From Bacteroidota bacterium (lineage in GTDB: Bacteria > Bacteroidota > Rhodothermia > Rhodothermales > Rubricoccaceae), in the NCBI GenBank assembly GCA_039821555.1, contig JBCBNX010000010.1, forward strand, positions 1 through 64,000: a stretch of DNA of 64,000 nt, given 5' to 3'. Under the pieces are notes generated by a model. The model made no database searches and had not been told where the DNA came from. It worked only from the letters and a program-made list of their open reading frames with translations. Below are positions 50,162 through 57,968 of the stretch, piece by piece. Made by a program: the position numbers and the translations under genes. Within the stretch, counting starts at the first letter, position 1, and the number at the start of each line of letters is the position of its first letter.

Positions 50162-50794
50162 GGTGAAGTAGAGAGGCAGGGTGAGGCGACAGCATGCAAG
50201 CGCGAAGTGGGCCTCACGCAGCGCAGCTGTGTACGTCACGAAGCGTTGCGTGAGAAGCGCAGACCGCTTCGGTGTGGTACGGCTTCAGCGATGGGGGGTG
50301 GTACGGAGATGCTGAAGCCGCAGATGCACGCTAGGAATCACGTCTAGGGTGATAAGGTTCAGCGCAGCCAGCCCGGAGTAGCATCAGAGATCGATGAAAA
50401 AACGTGCTTCAGAGGTTCTCAGGGCAATGACTAGAGGCTCGCAGGACTCCGGGCGGAGAGGCCACCAGCGACATACCGTCGGTGCAACACGTGCGCCAGC
50501 GGCGTGACCCTGGCAGCGGCGAGTGCGGCTCCACGCGTGCGAACCCGGCTACGCCACATGCATGCAGAGCCATGCGCCCTCGAACCAGAAGTATGGAACA
50601 GCGAAACCACCACCAAGCTGTCCATGTCCCGCAGCACCTTGAGCGGGCGCGCCCACAGCCCGATGCGAAGGGTACGCGGAGGGCGCTTGAATCTTGCACC
50701 GAGAGTCAATACCTTGACCTGTCCACGCTCTCGCCAAGAAACCCGACGGCCTCTGCTCCTGGTTACGCGCTCCGATTGTACCACCCCGCACCGG
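50162..50794. other. Long intergenic region, no recognised gene
   Basis: 633 bp between a divergent secreted-protein gene and the sugar transferase. A TACCTTGA box (50710-50717) may be the transferase promoter. The only open frame of size (50431-50784, minus, 117 codons) is Arg-rich with no family resemblance. Confidence 0.5.
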
Positions 50795-52285
50795 ATGCCC
50801 GTGTCCCGACGAATTGAGCTAGCCGCCCTCTTGGCGAGCGACGCGACCGCGCACAGCGCGGCGTACGTCGCCGTGTTGCTGACCGCCGCCCAGTGGTGGT
50901 CGTGGCCTGAGGCCGTTGCGCTAGCGCCCGGCTCCCCCTACCTCGTCCTCGCCGCCGGTGCGGTGTTCTGGACACTCCTGTTCGTCCTCGCCGGGCTCTA
51001 CCAGGAACGCTTCGCCGCGAGCCGCTTCGACGAGGTGACCACGCTCGTGAAGGTGACGGCTGTCGGGACGCTCGGCCTGTTCTTCGGCGGTGTCCTCGAT
51101 GCGCTGCCCCCGGACGCGGCTCGGACGGTGGCCATGCTCTATGGCGGCACGTTCATCGGCCTCGCAGCGCTGGGACGCTTCGCCGTCCGCTCGATCCAGA
51201 AGCGCCGCATCCTCGCGGGGTACGGTCGCCACCGCGCCGTGATCGTCGGCTGGAGCGACCGCGTGGCGGAGGTGCACGACGAGGTCGCGCGCTACCCGGC
51301 AGCGGGCCTAGAGATCGTCGGCGCCGTCCGGCTGCGGCGCGACGAGCCCGAACTCGTCATCGTGGGCGAGGACGACCGGCGCGAGTCCTCCGGCGGCGAC
51401 GGCTCCGTCTACGCCTCCTCCGGCGACGGCCTCGCCTTCGACGCCAACGGCCTCTCCGAGGCGCTCCACGCCATCGACCACCTGCCCGACCTGATCGACC
51501 GGCTCGAAGTGCAGGACGTGCTCATCGCGCTGGGGTCGGACGACCACGTCTACCTCGACGAGGTGCTCCGCGTCTGCGACGGCAAGGCCGTCACGCTGAA
51601 GCTCGTCCCCGACTTCTACGCCGTCGTTGGTGGCATGGCGCGGACGGAGCACATGTACGGCCTCCCGCTCATCGAGGTGCTGCCCGAGCCGATGTCGGCG
51701 GTGGACCGCGCGGCGAAGCGCGGCTTCGACCTCGCCGTGAGTTCGGCCATCCTGCTCGCCGGCCTCCCGCTATGGATCCTGCTCGGCCTCGCTGTGCGCC
51801 TGACCTCGAAAGGACCGGCGATCTACCGGCAGGTGCGCACGGGCCAGCACGGCGAGCCGTTCACGATCTACAAGTTCCGCACGATGGTGGACGGCGCCGA
51901 ACGGGGCACAGGGCCCGTGTGGGCGACCAAGAACGACGCGCGCATCACCCCGCTCGGCGCGTGGCTGCGCAAGCTGCGCCTGGACGAGGTGCCGCAGCTC
52001 TGGAACGTGCTCAAGGGCGAGATGAGCCTCGTCGGCCCGCGCCCGGAGCGGCCCTACTTCGTGCGCAAGCTCGCCGCCGAGATCCCGCTCTACCGCCGCC
52101 GCCACCGCGTCCCGCCCGGCGTGACCGGCCTCGCACAGGTGAAGTGGGGCTACGACCAGTCTCTCGACGACGTGCGCCAGAAGCTGAAGTACGACCTGTT
52201 CTACATCGAGAACATGAGCCTCGGCATGGACGCGCGCATCCTCCTGCAGACGATCCGGACCGCGCTCACGGGGAAGGGGCAGTGA
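50795..52285 (+). CDS. Polyprenyl-phosphate sugar transferase (WcaJ/WbaP type)
   Basis: The 496-aa product has four to five N-terminal membrane segments, a Rossmann-like middle domain ([18 protein letters not shown], about 150-300), and a C-terminal bacterial sugar-transferase domain. That domain has the [15 protein letters not shown] amphipathic entry helix, [54 protein letters not shown], and [15 protein letters not shown]. It should transfer a sugar-1-phosphate to undecaprenyl phosphate, starting capsule or exopolysaccharide repeat units. Length fits the WcaJ family. Its stop overlaps the next gene's start (GTGA). Confidence 0.93.
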   Translation: MPVSRRIELAALLASDATAHSAAYVAVLLTAAQWWSWPEAVALAPGSPYLVLAAGAVFWTLLFVLAGLYQERFAASRFDEVTTLVKVTAVGTLGLFFGGVLDALPPDAARTVAMLYGGTFIGLAALGRFAVRSIQKRRILAGYGRHRAVIVGWSDRVAEVHDEVARYPAAGLEIVGAVRLRRDEPELVIVGEDDRRESSGGDGSVYASSGDGLAFDANGLSEALHAIDHLPDLIDRLEVQDVLIALGSDDHVYLDEVLRVCDGKAVTLKLVPDFYAVVGGMARTEHMYGLPLIEVLPEPMSAVDRAAKRGFDLAVSSAILLAGLPLWILLGLAVRLTSKGPAIYRQVRTGQHGEPFTIYKFRTMVDGAERGTGPVWATKNDARITPLGAWLRKLRLDEVPQLWNVLKGEMSLVGPRPERPYFVRKLAAEIPLYRRRHRVPPGVTGLAQVKWGYDQSLDDVRQKLKYDLFYIENMSLGMDARILLQTIRTALTGKGQ

Positions 52286-52773
52286 GTAGACCGAACGCAA
52301 TCCATGCATTGCGATCATTCGGGAGGAAGGCTACAACGTTCGTGGCGCTGGTGATGCTGTCAGTTCAGCTAGGGTCCTGTGCGCTGTTCTCCAATGACTT
52401 CCCCTCGGTTCAAGTCGATCTTGTTAGAACCGAAGGGACCGACCCTACTCGTGTAGCACTCTACAACATGGAGGGATACTTCAGCGCTACCATCACGTCG
52501 AGAAGCAAAGAGTCGCTGAGCATATCCGGTGACTACTTGAGCGAGATGTTTGATGAGGGAGTAATTCGGTTTGAATCGACGGGGTGCAGTTTTGCCATCG
52601 AAGGGGAAGAAATCGTTCAGAGGTCAGTGATGACCTCGTATAGCAACTATTCCTTATACCTGTGTACCTGGGAATATCAAGCAAAAAATGACTCAATGAT
52701 TATTGAGTATGTGCTGCCAAACATCAGAGAGGAGGACGAACTGTTTTTGTTCGTGAGGCGAGGGACGCCCTGA
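52282..52773 (+). CDS. AT-rich predicted lipoprotein
   Basis: The 163-aa product starts at GTG 52282, overlapping the transferase TGA by 4 bp. It has a signal peptide with lipobox LGSC (Cys about 31). The mature part is beta-rich (GYFSATITSRSKESLSISG, SNYSLYLCTWEYQAKND) with two further Cys. I recognise no family. Base composition is clearly lower in GC than the neighbours, although the gene is translationally coupled to a normal-GC gene. Confidence 0.7.
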   Translation: MSRPNAIHALRSFGRKATTFVALVMLSVQLGSCALFSNDFPSVQVDLVRTEGTDPTRVALYNMEGYFSATITSRSKESLSISGDYLSEMFDEGVIRFESTGCSFAIEGEEIVQRSVMTSYSNYSLYLCTWEYQAKNDSMIIEYVLPNIREEDELFLFVRRGTP

Positions 52774-52797
52774 ACGCGTCTGCTGGAGTTTGAATGA

Positions 52798-52917
52798 GTC
52801 ATCCTGAGCGCGCGAAGCGAGCCGAAGGATCTATGTCTACCTCGACGCTCGGAGCACGACTTGGAAGCTGGCCCGCAGATCCTTCGGCTCTGGCCTGGGG
52901 CCTCCGCTCAGGATGAC
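52798..52917. mobile_element. 120-bp palindromic MITE-like element, family B copy 1
   Basis: Perfect 13-bp terminal inverted repeats GTCATCCTGAGCG/CGCTCAGGATGAC, plus an inner perfect 14-bp inverted pair (52819-52832 with 52877-52890). The reverse complement aligns along much of its length with the copy at 62135-62254, which is also exactly 120 bp. It encodes no transposase. Confidence 0.8.
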
Positions 52918-52962
52918 AAGGGCGAAGCCAGGTGGCAATGCAACGAGGAGTGTCACTGAAGG

Positions 52963-52994
52963 CTGACAGCACCTCGCTGACCGCCGTAGCTTCC
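52963..52994 (+). promoter_or_regulatory. Candidate promoter of the fused E1 gene
   Basis: CTGACA (52963-52968) and GTAGCTTCC (52986-52994) with a spacing like a -35/-10 pair, 33 bp before GTG 53027. Confidence 0.35.
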
Positions 52995-53026
52995 GGTATC
53001 CTCCCTCTACCAAGCCTGCACACGCC

Positions 53027-55057
53027 GTGGACGCCCCCACCACTGCCGTACTCGGGACGGCCCTGCCCTCGTCCTCCATTGACCACGAGGCCCTCTACCG
53101 CGACCTGGCGCTGCCGCGCGCCGTCGAGGAAAAGATGCTCCGCCTCATCCGCCAGAACCGCATCAGCAAGTGGTTCTCGGGCTACGGCCAGGAGGCCATC
53201 GCCGTGGGCTGCGCGACCGGCCTGAACCCGGACGACACCATCCTGCCGATGCACCGCAACCTCGGCGTGTGGACCACGCGCGGGGTGCCGCTGCGCCCGC
53301 TCTTCTGCCAGCTCATGGGCAAGGACGGCGGCTTCACCAACGGCCGCGACCGCACCTTCCACTTCGGCACGCTCGACCACGGCATCGTCGGGATGATCTC
53401 GCACCTCGCGGCGATGCTGCCGGTGGCGTGCGGCTTCGGCCTCGCCGCGCAGCTCGACGGCGCGACGCGCGTGGCACTGGCCTTCTGCGGCGAGGGCGCG
53501 ACCCGCGAGGGCGACTTCCACGAGGCGCTCAACCTCGCCGCCGTCTGGAAGCTGCCCGTCGTCTTCGTGGTGGAGAACAACGGCTACGGCCTCTCGACGC
53601 CCACGGGCGACGCGATGGCCGTGCAGCACATCGCGGACGCGGCGGCGGGCTACGGCATGGCGGGCTTCCGCGTGGACGGCAACGACGTGCTCGCGGTCAT
53701 CCGCGCGGTGCGGCAAGCGGCCAGCCGCGCGCGCATCGGCGAGGGGCCGACGCTGCTGGAGATGAAGACCTTCCGCATGCGCGGCCACGAGGAGGCCTCC
53801 GGCACGAAGTACGTCCCCGACGAGCTCTTCGAGCGCTGGGGCAAGCGCGACCCTGTGGCGCGCTACCGCCGCTATCTCGTCGAGCACAGCTTCCTCACCG
53901 AGGCCGACCTCAACCTTATCGACGCAGAGGTGGCCGCTGAGGTCGAGGAGGTGGCCGAGTGGGCGCTCACGCAGCCCGAGGTCGCGAGCACGCCCGAGCG
54001 CGAGCGGTCCGACGTGTTCGCGCCGGGCCCTGACGCCCAGCACTTTGAGGAAGCCGGCCTCGTACCAACATCCAACGTGCCTCGAACGCAGCAGCGCTTC
54101 ATCGACGCGCTCTCGGACGGCCTGCGCCACGCCATGCGCGCCGACGACCGCATCGTGATCCTGGGCCAGGACATCGCGGACTACGGCGGCGTCTTCAAGG
54201 TCACGCAAGGCTTCCTCGACGAATTCGGAGCTGCCCGCGTCCGCAACACGCCCATCATCGAGTCAGGCGCGCTCGGCTGCGCGCTCGGGCTCGCGCTCGA
54301 CGGCTACAAGCCCGTCGTGGAGATGCAGTACGCCGACTTCATCACGTGCGGCTTCAACCAGATCGTCAACAACCTCGCCGCGACGCACTACCGCTGGGGC
54401 GCGCCGGTCAACGTCACCATCCGCGCGCCGTTCGGCGGCGGCATCGGGGCGGGACCGTTCCACTCACAGAGCCCCGAGGCCTGGTTCTGCCACGCGCCCG
54501 GCCTGAAGGTGGTCATCCCCGCGACGCCCGCCGACGCGAAGGGACTGCTGCGTGCGGCCATCGCCGAGCCCAACCCGGTGCTCTTCTTCGAGCACAAGCT
54601 GCTCTACCGCTCGCTCAAAGGGCTCGTCCCCGACGGCGACACGGCCGTCCCGCTCGGGGAGGCGCGCATCGCCCGCTCGGGTACAGACCTGACCATCGTG
54701 ACGTGGGGCGTGGGCGTCCGGTGGGCCGAGGACGAGGCCGCGCAGTGGGCTGCCGAGGAGGGCGCAGAGATCGAGGTGATCGACCTGCGCACGCTCGTCC
54801 CGTGGGACCGCGCCACCGTGCTCGACTCGCTTCGCAAGACGAACCGGCTGCTCGTGCTCCACGAGGCGCAGCGCACGGGCGGCTTCGGGGCGGAGATCGC
54901 CGCCGAGCTCGCGGAGGAGGCGTTCGGGTACCTCGACGCGCCGCCGGCGCGGGTGGCCGCGGAGGATTGGCCGATCCCGTTTGCGAAGCCGCTCGAAGGG
55001 CTCTACACCGCGCGGCGCACCCTCTACGCCGCCATCGACCGCACGCTGGCGTACTGA
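53027..55057 (+). CDS. Fused alpha/beta 2-oxoacid dehydrogenase E1 (branched-chain type)
   Basis: The 676-aa product joins an E1-alpha half (1-320) and an E1-beta half (about 345-676). The alpha half has SKWFSGYGQEAIAVGCATGL, the TPP motif GEGATREGDFHEALN ... VVFVVENNGYGLST, and MKTFRMRGHEEASGTKYV. The beta half has IVILGQDIADYGGVFKVTQGF, MQYADFITCGFNQIVNN, and APFGGGIGAGPFHSQSPEAWF. The fused arrangement is common in Bacteroidota and the sequence type is the 2-oxoisovalerate dehydrogenase (BCKDH) branch. It decarboxylates 2-oxoacids using thiamine diphosphate; E2 and E3 genes are not in the window. GTG start at 53027. Confidence 0.93.
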   Translation: MDAPTTAVLGTALPSSSIDHEALYRDLALPRAVEEKMLRLIRQNRISKWFSGYGQEAIAVGCATGLNPDDTILPMHRNLGVWTTRGVPLRPLFCQLMGKDGGFTNGRDRTFHFGTLDHGIVGMISHLAAMLPVACGFGLAAQLDGATRVALAFCGEGATREGDFHEALNLAAVWKLPVVFVVENNGYGLSTPTGDAMAVQHIADAAAGYGMAGFRVDGNDVLAVIRAVRQAASRARIGEGPTLLEMKTFRMRGHEEASGTKYVPDELFERWGKRDPVARYRRYLVEHSFLTEADLNLIDAEVAAEVEEVAEWALTQPEVASTPERERSDVFAPGPDAQHFEEAGLVPTSNVPRTQQRFIDALSDGLRHAMRADDRIVILGQDIADYGGVFKVTQGFLDEFGAARVRNTPIIESGALGCALGLALDGYKPVVEMQYADFITCGFNQIVNNLAATHYRWGAPVNVTIRAPFGGGIGAGPFHSQSPEAWFCHAPGLKVVIPATPADAKGLLRAAIAEPNPVLFFEHKLLYRSLKGLVPDGDTAVPLGEARIARSGTDLTIVTWGVGVRWAEDEAAQWAAEEGAEIEVIDLRTLVPWDRATVLDSLRKTNRLLVLHEAQRTGGFGAEIAAELAEEAFGYLDAPPARVAAEDWPIPFAKPLEGLYTARRTLYAAIDRTLAY

Positions 55058-55162
55058 CCTCTGGGCCGCTAGGTCAGCAGAAGGCTGGGATCGTGTGAGA
55101 GAGGTCGGCGTCCAACGCGCTACCTCCTCGCCCCGCCCTCCTGTGCCCCGTCCCCGTGCGTC

Positions 55163-56095
55163 ATGCCCGACACGATCCCTAGCTACGACTCGATGGCGGC
55201 GTTCTACGCGGCCATTGGGGGGACGATGGAGCAGGTCGAGGGCTTCACCGTGCACCCGATGGAAGAGGTCCACGCCGAGGCGCCGTACGCCTCGCCGCTC
55301 TTCCGGGCGAACTACTACTCCATCGTGCTCATCCGCACCGGCGGCGGGCACTACGTCATCGACGAGCAGACGCACCCGACCCGGGCGCGGACGATCTACT
55401 TCACCAACCCTGGCCATGTGAAGGGCTTCGGCGTGAAGGAGCCCACAACGGGGTTCGTCATCACCTTTGAGGAGGGGTTTCTCAAGCGCTACGTCCACGG
55501 GGGCGTCCTCGACGACTTCCCGTTCCTCATCGCCGAGGCGGTCCCGCCGAGCTACCTCGCCCCGGAGCACTTTCGCAGCTACGACGACCTCGCCGCACAG
55601 CTCTTGCGCGAGTACGAGGGCGCGTCGACCTACAAGTTCAAAGTGCTCGGCAGCCTGCTGGTCGTGCTCCTCCTGAAGCTGCGCGAGGACTTCTGGGACA
55701 CCTACGATCCGCTGTGCGAGGCCGACGACACGACGGATGGCAGCACACTCCTCGTACGGACGTTCAAACGCAACCTCGAAGCGCGCTTGCGGGCGCTGGT
55801 CGCGGGCGACGGGCCGCCGGAGGCGCGTGCGCTGCCGCAGGTGCAGGACCTCGCCGCCGCGCAGCACCTCCACCCGAGCTACTTCTCGACGGTCGTCCGC
55901 CGCAAAACGGGGCGCTCCGTCAACGCGTGGATCGCCGAGAAGGCGACCGCCGAGGCGCAAGCGCTCCTCGCCCGCACCGAGGTGCCGGTGAAGGAGGTCG
56001 CCTACCGGCTCGGCTTCAAGGAGCCGGGGCACTTCTCGCGCTACTTCAAGAAGCACACGGGCCAGACGCCCACGACCTTCCGCGCGGGAGTGTGA
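55163..56095 (+). CDS. AraC-family transcriptional regulator
   Basis: The 310-aa product has an N-terminal cupin-like sensing domain (about 20-160: RANYYSIVLIRTGGGHYVIDEQ) and a C-terminal AraC/XylS DNA-binding domain (about 205-305) with both helix-turn-helices: VQDLAAAQHLHPSYFSTVVRRKTGRSVNAWI and VKEVAYRLGFKEPGHFSRYFKKHTGQTPTTFR. It lies 105 bp after the fused E1 gene on the same strand and may control it or the downstream aldo/keto reductase; the effector is unknown. Confidence 0.95.
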   Translation: MPDTIPSYDSMAAFYAAIGGTMEQVEGFTVHPMEEVHAEAPYASPLFRANYYSIVLIRTGGGHYVIDEQTHPTRARTIYFTNPGHVKGFGVKEPTTGFVITFEEGFLKRYVHGGVLDDFPFLIAEAVPPSYLAPEHFRSYDDLAAQLLREYEGASTYKFKVLGSLLVVLLLKLREDFWDTYDPLCEADDTTDGSTLLVRTFKRNLEARLRALVAGDGPPEARALPQVQDLAAAQHLHPSYFSTVVRRKTGRSVNAWIAEKATAEAQALLARTEVPVKEVAYRLGFKEPGHFSRYFKKHTGQTPTTFRAGV

Positions 56096-56181
56096 GGCAT
56101 CCGTTACAGCACCCTAGTTGTACGGCCTCAGAGTCACGCTGAGTTCGACTGAGAACCTCTGCCGACTGCGGTGCTCTGAAG

Positions 56182-56214
56182 GATTGCCGAGATCCCAGAT
56201 CGAGTCCGGGATGA
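56182..56214. repeat. Fragment of a GATCCC...GGGATGAC dispersed repeat
   Basis: The sequence GAGATCCCAGATCGAG...CCGGGATGAC is a degenerate relative of family B ends. It lies in the 293-bp gap before the aldo/keto reductase. Confidence 0.5.
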
Positions 56215-56388
56215 CAAGGAAGGGAAATCAAGGCAATGCGTGACAACGCTTCTGGTCTGAGAAATTGGTAGGGCCTCCTAGAATCCGTGCATGGAGGCAG
56301 CGCGGGCAAACAGGGAGATTGAGGGCAGATCAACGGGCGCGGCGCTCCACGGCTGCCGCGCCATCCACTCCGCTCAACCGCTCCTGTC

Positions 56389-57429
56389 ATGACCACGACC
56401 TCCATCCAGACCCCGATGCCCACCCGCCAACTCGGCACCGACGGGCCCCGCGCCTCCGCGCTCGCCCTCGGCCTCATGGGCATGTCCGACCTCTACGGCC
56501 CCGCCGACCGCGCCGAGTCCATCGCCACGATTCACGCCGCGCTCGACGCGGGTGTCACGCTCCTCGACACGGGCGACTTCTACGGGATGGGCCACAACGA
56601 ACTTCTTCTCCGCGAGGCGCTCCATCAACGAGGCGCTCTGCAGGGCCACAACCGCGAGGGCATCCAGATCAGCGTCAAGTTCGGCGCGCTGCGCGGGCCG
56701 GACGGCTCGTGGCTCGGCATCGACGGGCGGCCTGCCGCCGTCAAGAACGCGCTCGCCTACACGCTCCAGCGCCTCGGCACCGACTACGTCGACACCTACC
56801 GCCTCGCGCGCCTCGACCCGAACGTCCCCATCGAGGACACCGTCGGCGCGATCAAAGAGCTGATCGAAGCGGGCTACGTCCGCCATGTCGGGCTCTCCGA
56901 AGCGGGCGCCGACACGATCCGCCGCGCGCACGCCGTCCACCCGGTGAGCGATCTCCAGATCGAGCACTCCCTCATCTCGCGCGGTATCGAAGACGAGATC
57001 CTCCCGACGACGCGCGAACTCGGCATCGGAGTCACGGCCTATGGCGTGCTCTCGCGCGGGCTACTCTCGGGCCACTGGACGCCCGAGCGCTCCGAGACGA
57101 GCCGCGACTTCCGCGCGATCCTACCGCGCTTCCACGGCGAGAACCTCCAGCAAAACCTCGCCCTCGTCGAGGCGCTGCGCGGGGTCGCGGAGTCGAAGGG
57201 CGCATCTGTCGCGCAGATCGCGATCGCGTGGGTGCTCTCGCGGGGCGGAGACATCGTGCCGCTCGTGGGGGCCCGCAGCCGGACGCGTCTCAGTGAGTCG
57301 CTCGGGGCCGTCGCGGTGACGCTCACCGACGCCGACCTCGCGCAGATCGAGCAGGCCGTGCCGAAGGGGGTCGCCGCTGGGACGCGCTACGCCGAGGGGC
57401 AAATGGCGATGCTCGACAGCGAACGCTAG
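56389..57429 (+). CDS. Aldo/keto reductase
   Basis: This 346-aa TIM-barrel AKR has RQLGTDGPRASALALGLMGMSDLYG, the catalytic Asp/Tyr in LLDTGDFYGMGHNELLL, the catalytic Lys in QISVKFGALRG, and the NADP-binding C-terminal IVPLVGARSRTRL. The usual catalytic His position (normally LHR) reads LAR in DTYRLARLDP. Similar ARLDP-type proteins occur in the AKR family, so activity may be altered but not necessarily lost. The substrate is unknown. It is followed by a clear hairpin terminator. Confidence 0.92.
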   Translation: MTTTSIQTPMPTRQLGTDGPRASALALGLMGMSDLYGPADRAESIATIHAALDAGVTLLDTGDFYGMGHNELLLREALHQRGALQGHNREGIQISVKFGALRGPDGSWLGIDGRPAAVKNALAYTLQRLGTDYVDTYRLARLDPNVPIEDTVGAIKELIEAGYVRHVGLSEAGADTIRRAHAVHPVSDLQIEHSLISRGIEDEILPTTRELGIGVTAYGVLSRGLLSGHWTPERSETSRDFRAILPRFHGENLQQNLALVEALRGVAESKGASVAQIAIAWVLSRGGDIVPLVGARSRTRLSESLGAVAVTLTDADLAQIEQAVPKGVAAGTRYAEGQMAMLDSER

Positions 57430-57450
57430 ACCGCATCGGACGTACGACCA

Positions 57451-57483
57451 CGAAGCCGCTCGCCAGCGATGGGAGCGGCTTCG
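57451..57483 (+). terminator. Hairpin terminator after the aldo/keto reductase
   Basis: Perfect 11-bp arms CGAAGCCGCTC (57451-57461) and GAGCGGCTTCG (57473-57483), loop 11 nt. There is no U-tract. Confidence 0.65.
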
Positions 57484-57510
57484 CTGTGACCGAACGCGCT
57501 CGGTCGGCGT

Positions 57511-57519
57511 GTACCTTGG
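57511..57519 (+). promoter_or_regulatory. Candidate -7 element of the GroES-like gene
   Basis: GTACCTTGG, 35 bp before ATG 57546; a TGAC core lies at 57487-57490. Confidence 0.35.
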
Positions 57520-57545
57520 CGTTGCCCCCACGTATCCCAACCGCT

Positions 57546-57926
57546 ATGCCTCTCGAATCGCTCCTCGTCGTCGGCGACCGCGTGCTCGTGCGCCCAGAAG
57601 AAGCCGACAGCCAGACGCAGGCCGGGCTCTACCTCCCGGCGAGCGTGCGCGCTAAGCAGCGCGTCCAGGCTGGCCGCGTAGTCAAAACCGGGCCGGGCCA
57701 CATGATGCCGAACCCCGAGTTCTCCGACGCCGAGCCGTGGGCGCCCGAGCGCCCTGCGGTGCGCTACCTCCCGCTCCAGGCCGAGCCCGGCGACCTCGCC
57801 CTGTTTCTCCAGGAGAAGGCCATCGAGCTGGAATACGACGGCGAGCAGTACCTCATCCTGCCGCACGAGGCCATCCTCGCGCTCGTGCGCCCCGACGCTT
57901 CGCCGTCGCTCGACGACCTCTTCTAG
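57546..57926 (+). CDS. GroES-like co-chaperonin paralogue
   Basis: The 126-aa product has a GroES beta-barrel: VVGDRVLVRPEEADSQTQAGLYLPASVRAKQRVQAGRVVKTGPG, with the mobile-loop region about 25-40, and the C-terminal LEYDGEQYLILPHEAILALVRP. It is longer than GroES (about 97 aa) because of an insertion around NPEFSDAEPWAPERPAVRYLPL. No groEL follows; the next gene is divergent. It may act with a GroEL encoded elsewhere. ATG 57546 is chosen. Confidence 0.85.
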   Translation: MPLESLLVVGDRVLVRPEEADSQTQAGLYLPASVRAKQRVQAGRVVKTGPGHMMPNPEFSDAEPWAPERPAVRYLPLQAEPGDLALFLQEKAIELEYDGEQYLILPHEAILALVRPDASPSLDDLF

Positions 57927-57968
57927 GTCGCGGATCGAGTCGAGGTGCTTCGCGGGAAACCAGGAGGG

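Noticed and set aside
50431..50784. 117-codon minus-strand frame in the large gap before the sugar transferase.
   Set aside because: Arg-rich, no recognised family, no supporting context.
52799..52960. Open frames with CHPERRPQARAEGSA-type peptides crossing the family B element.
   Set aside because: Well-known spurious translations of the GTCATCCTGAGC repeat class.
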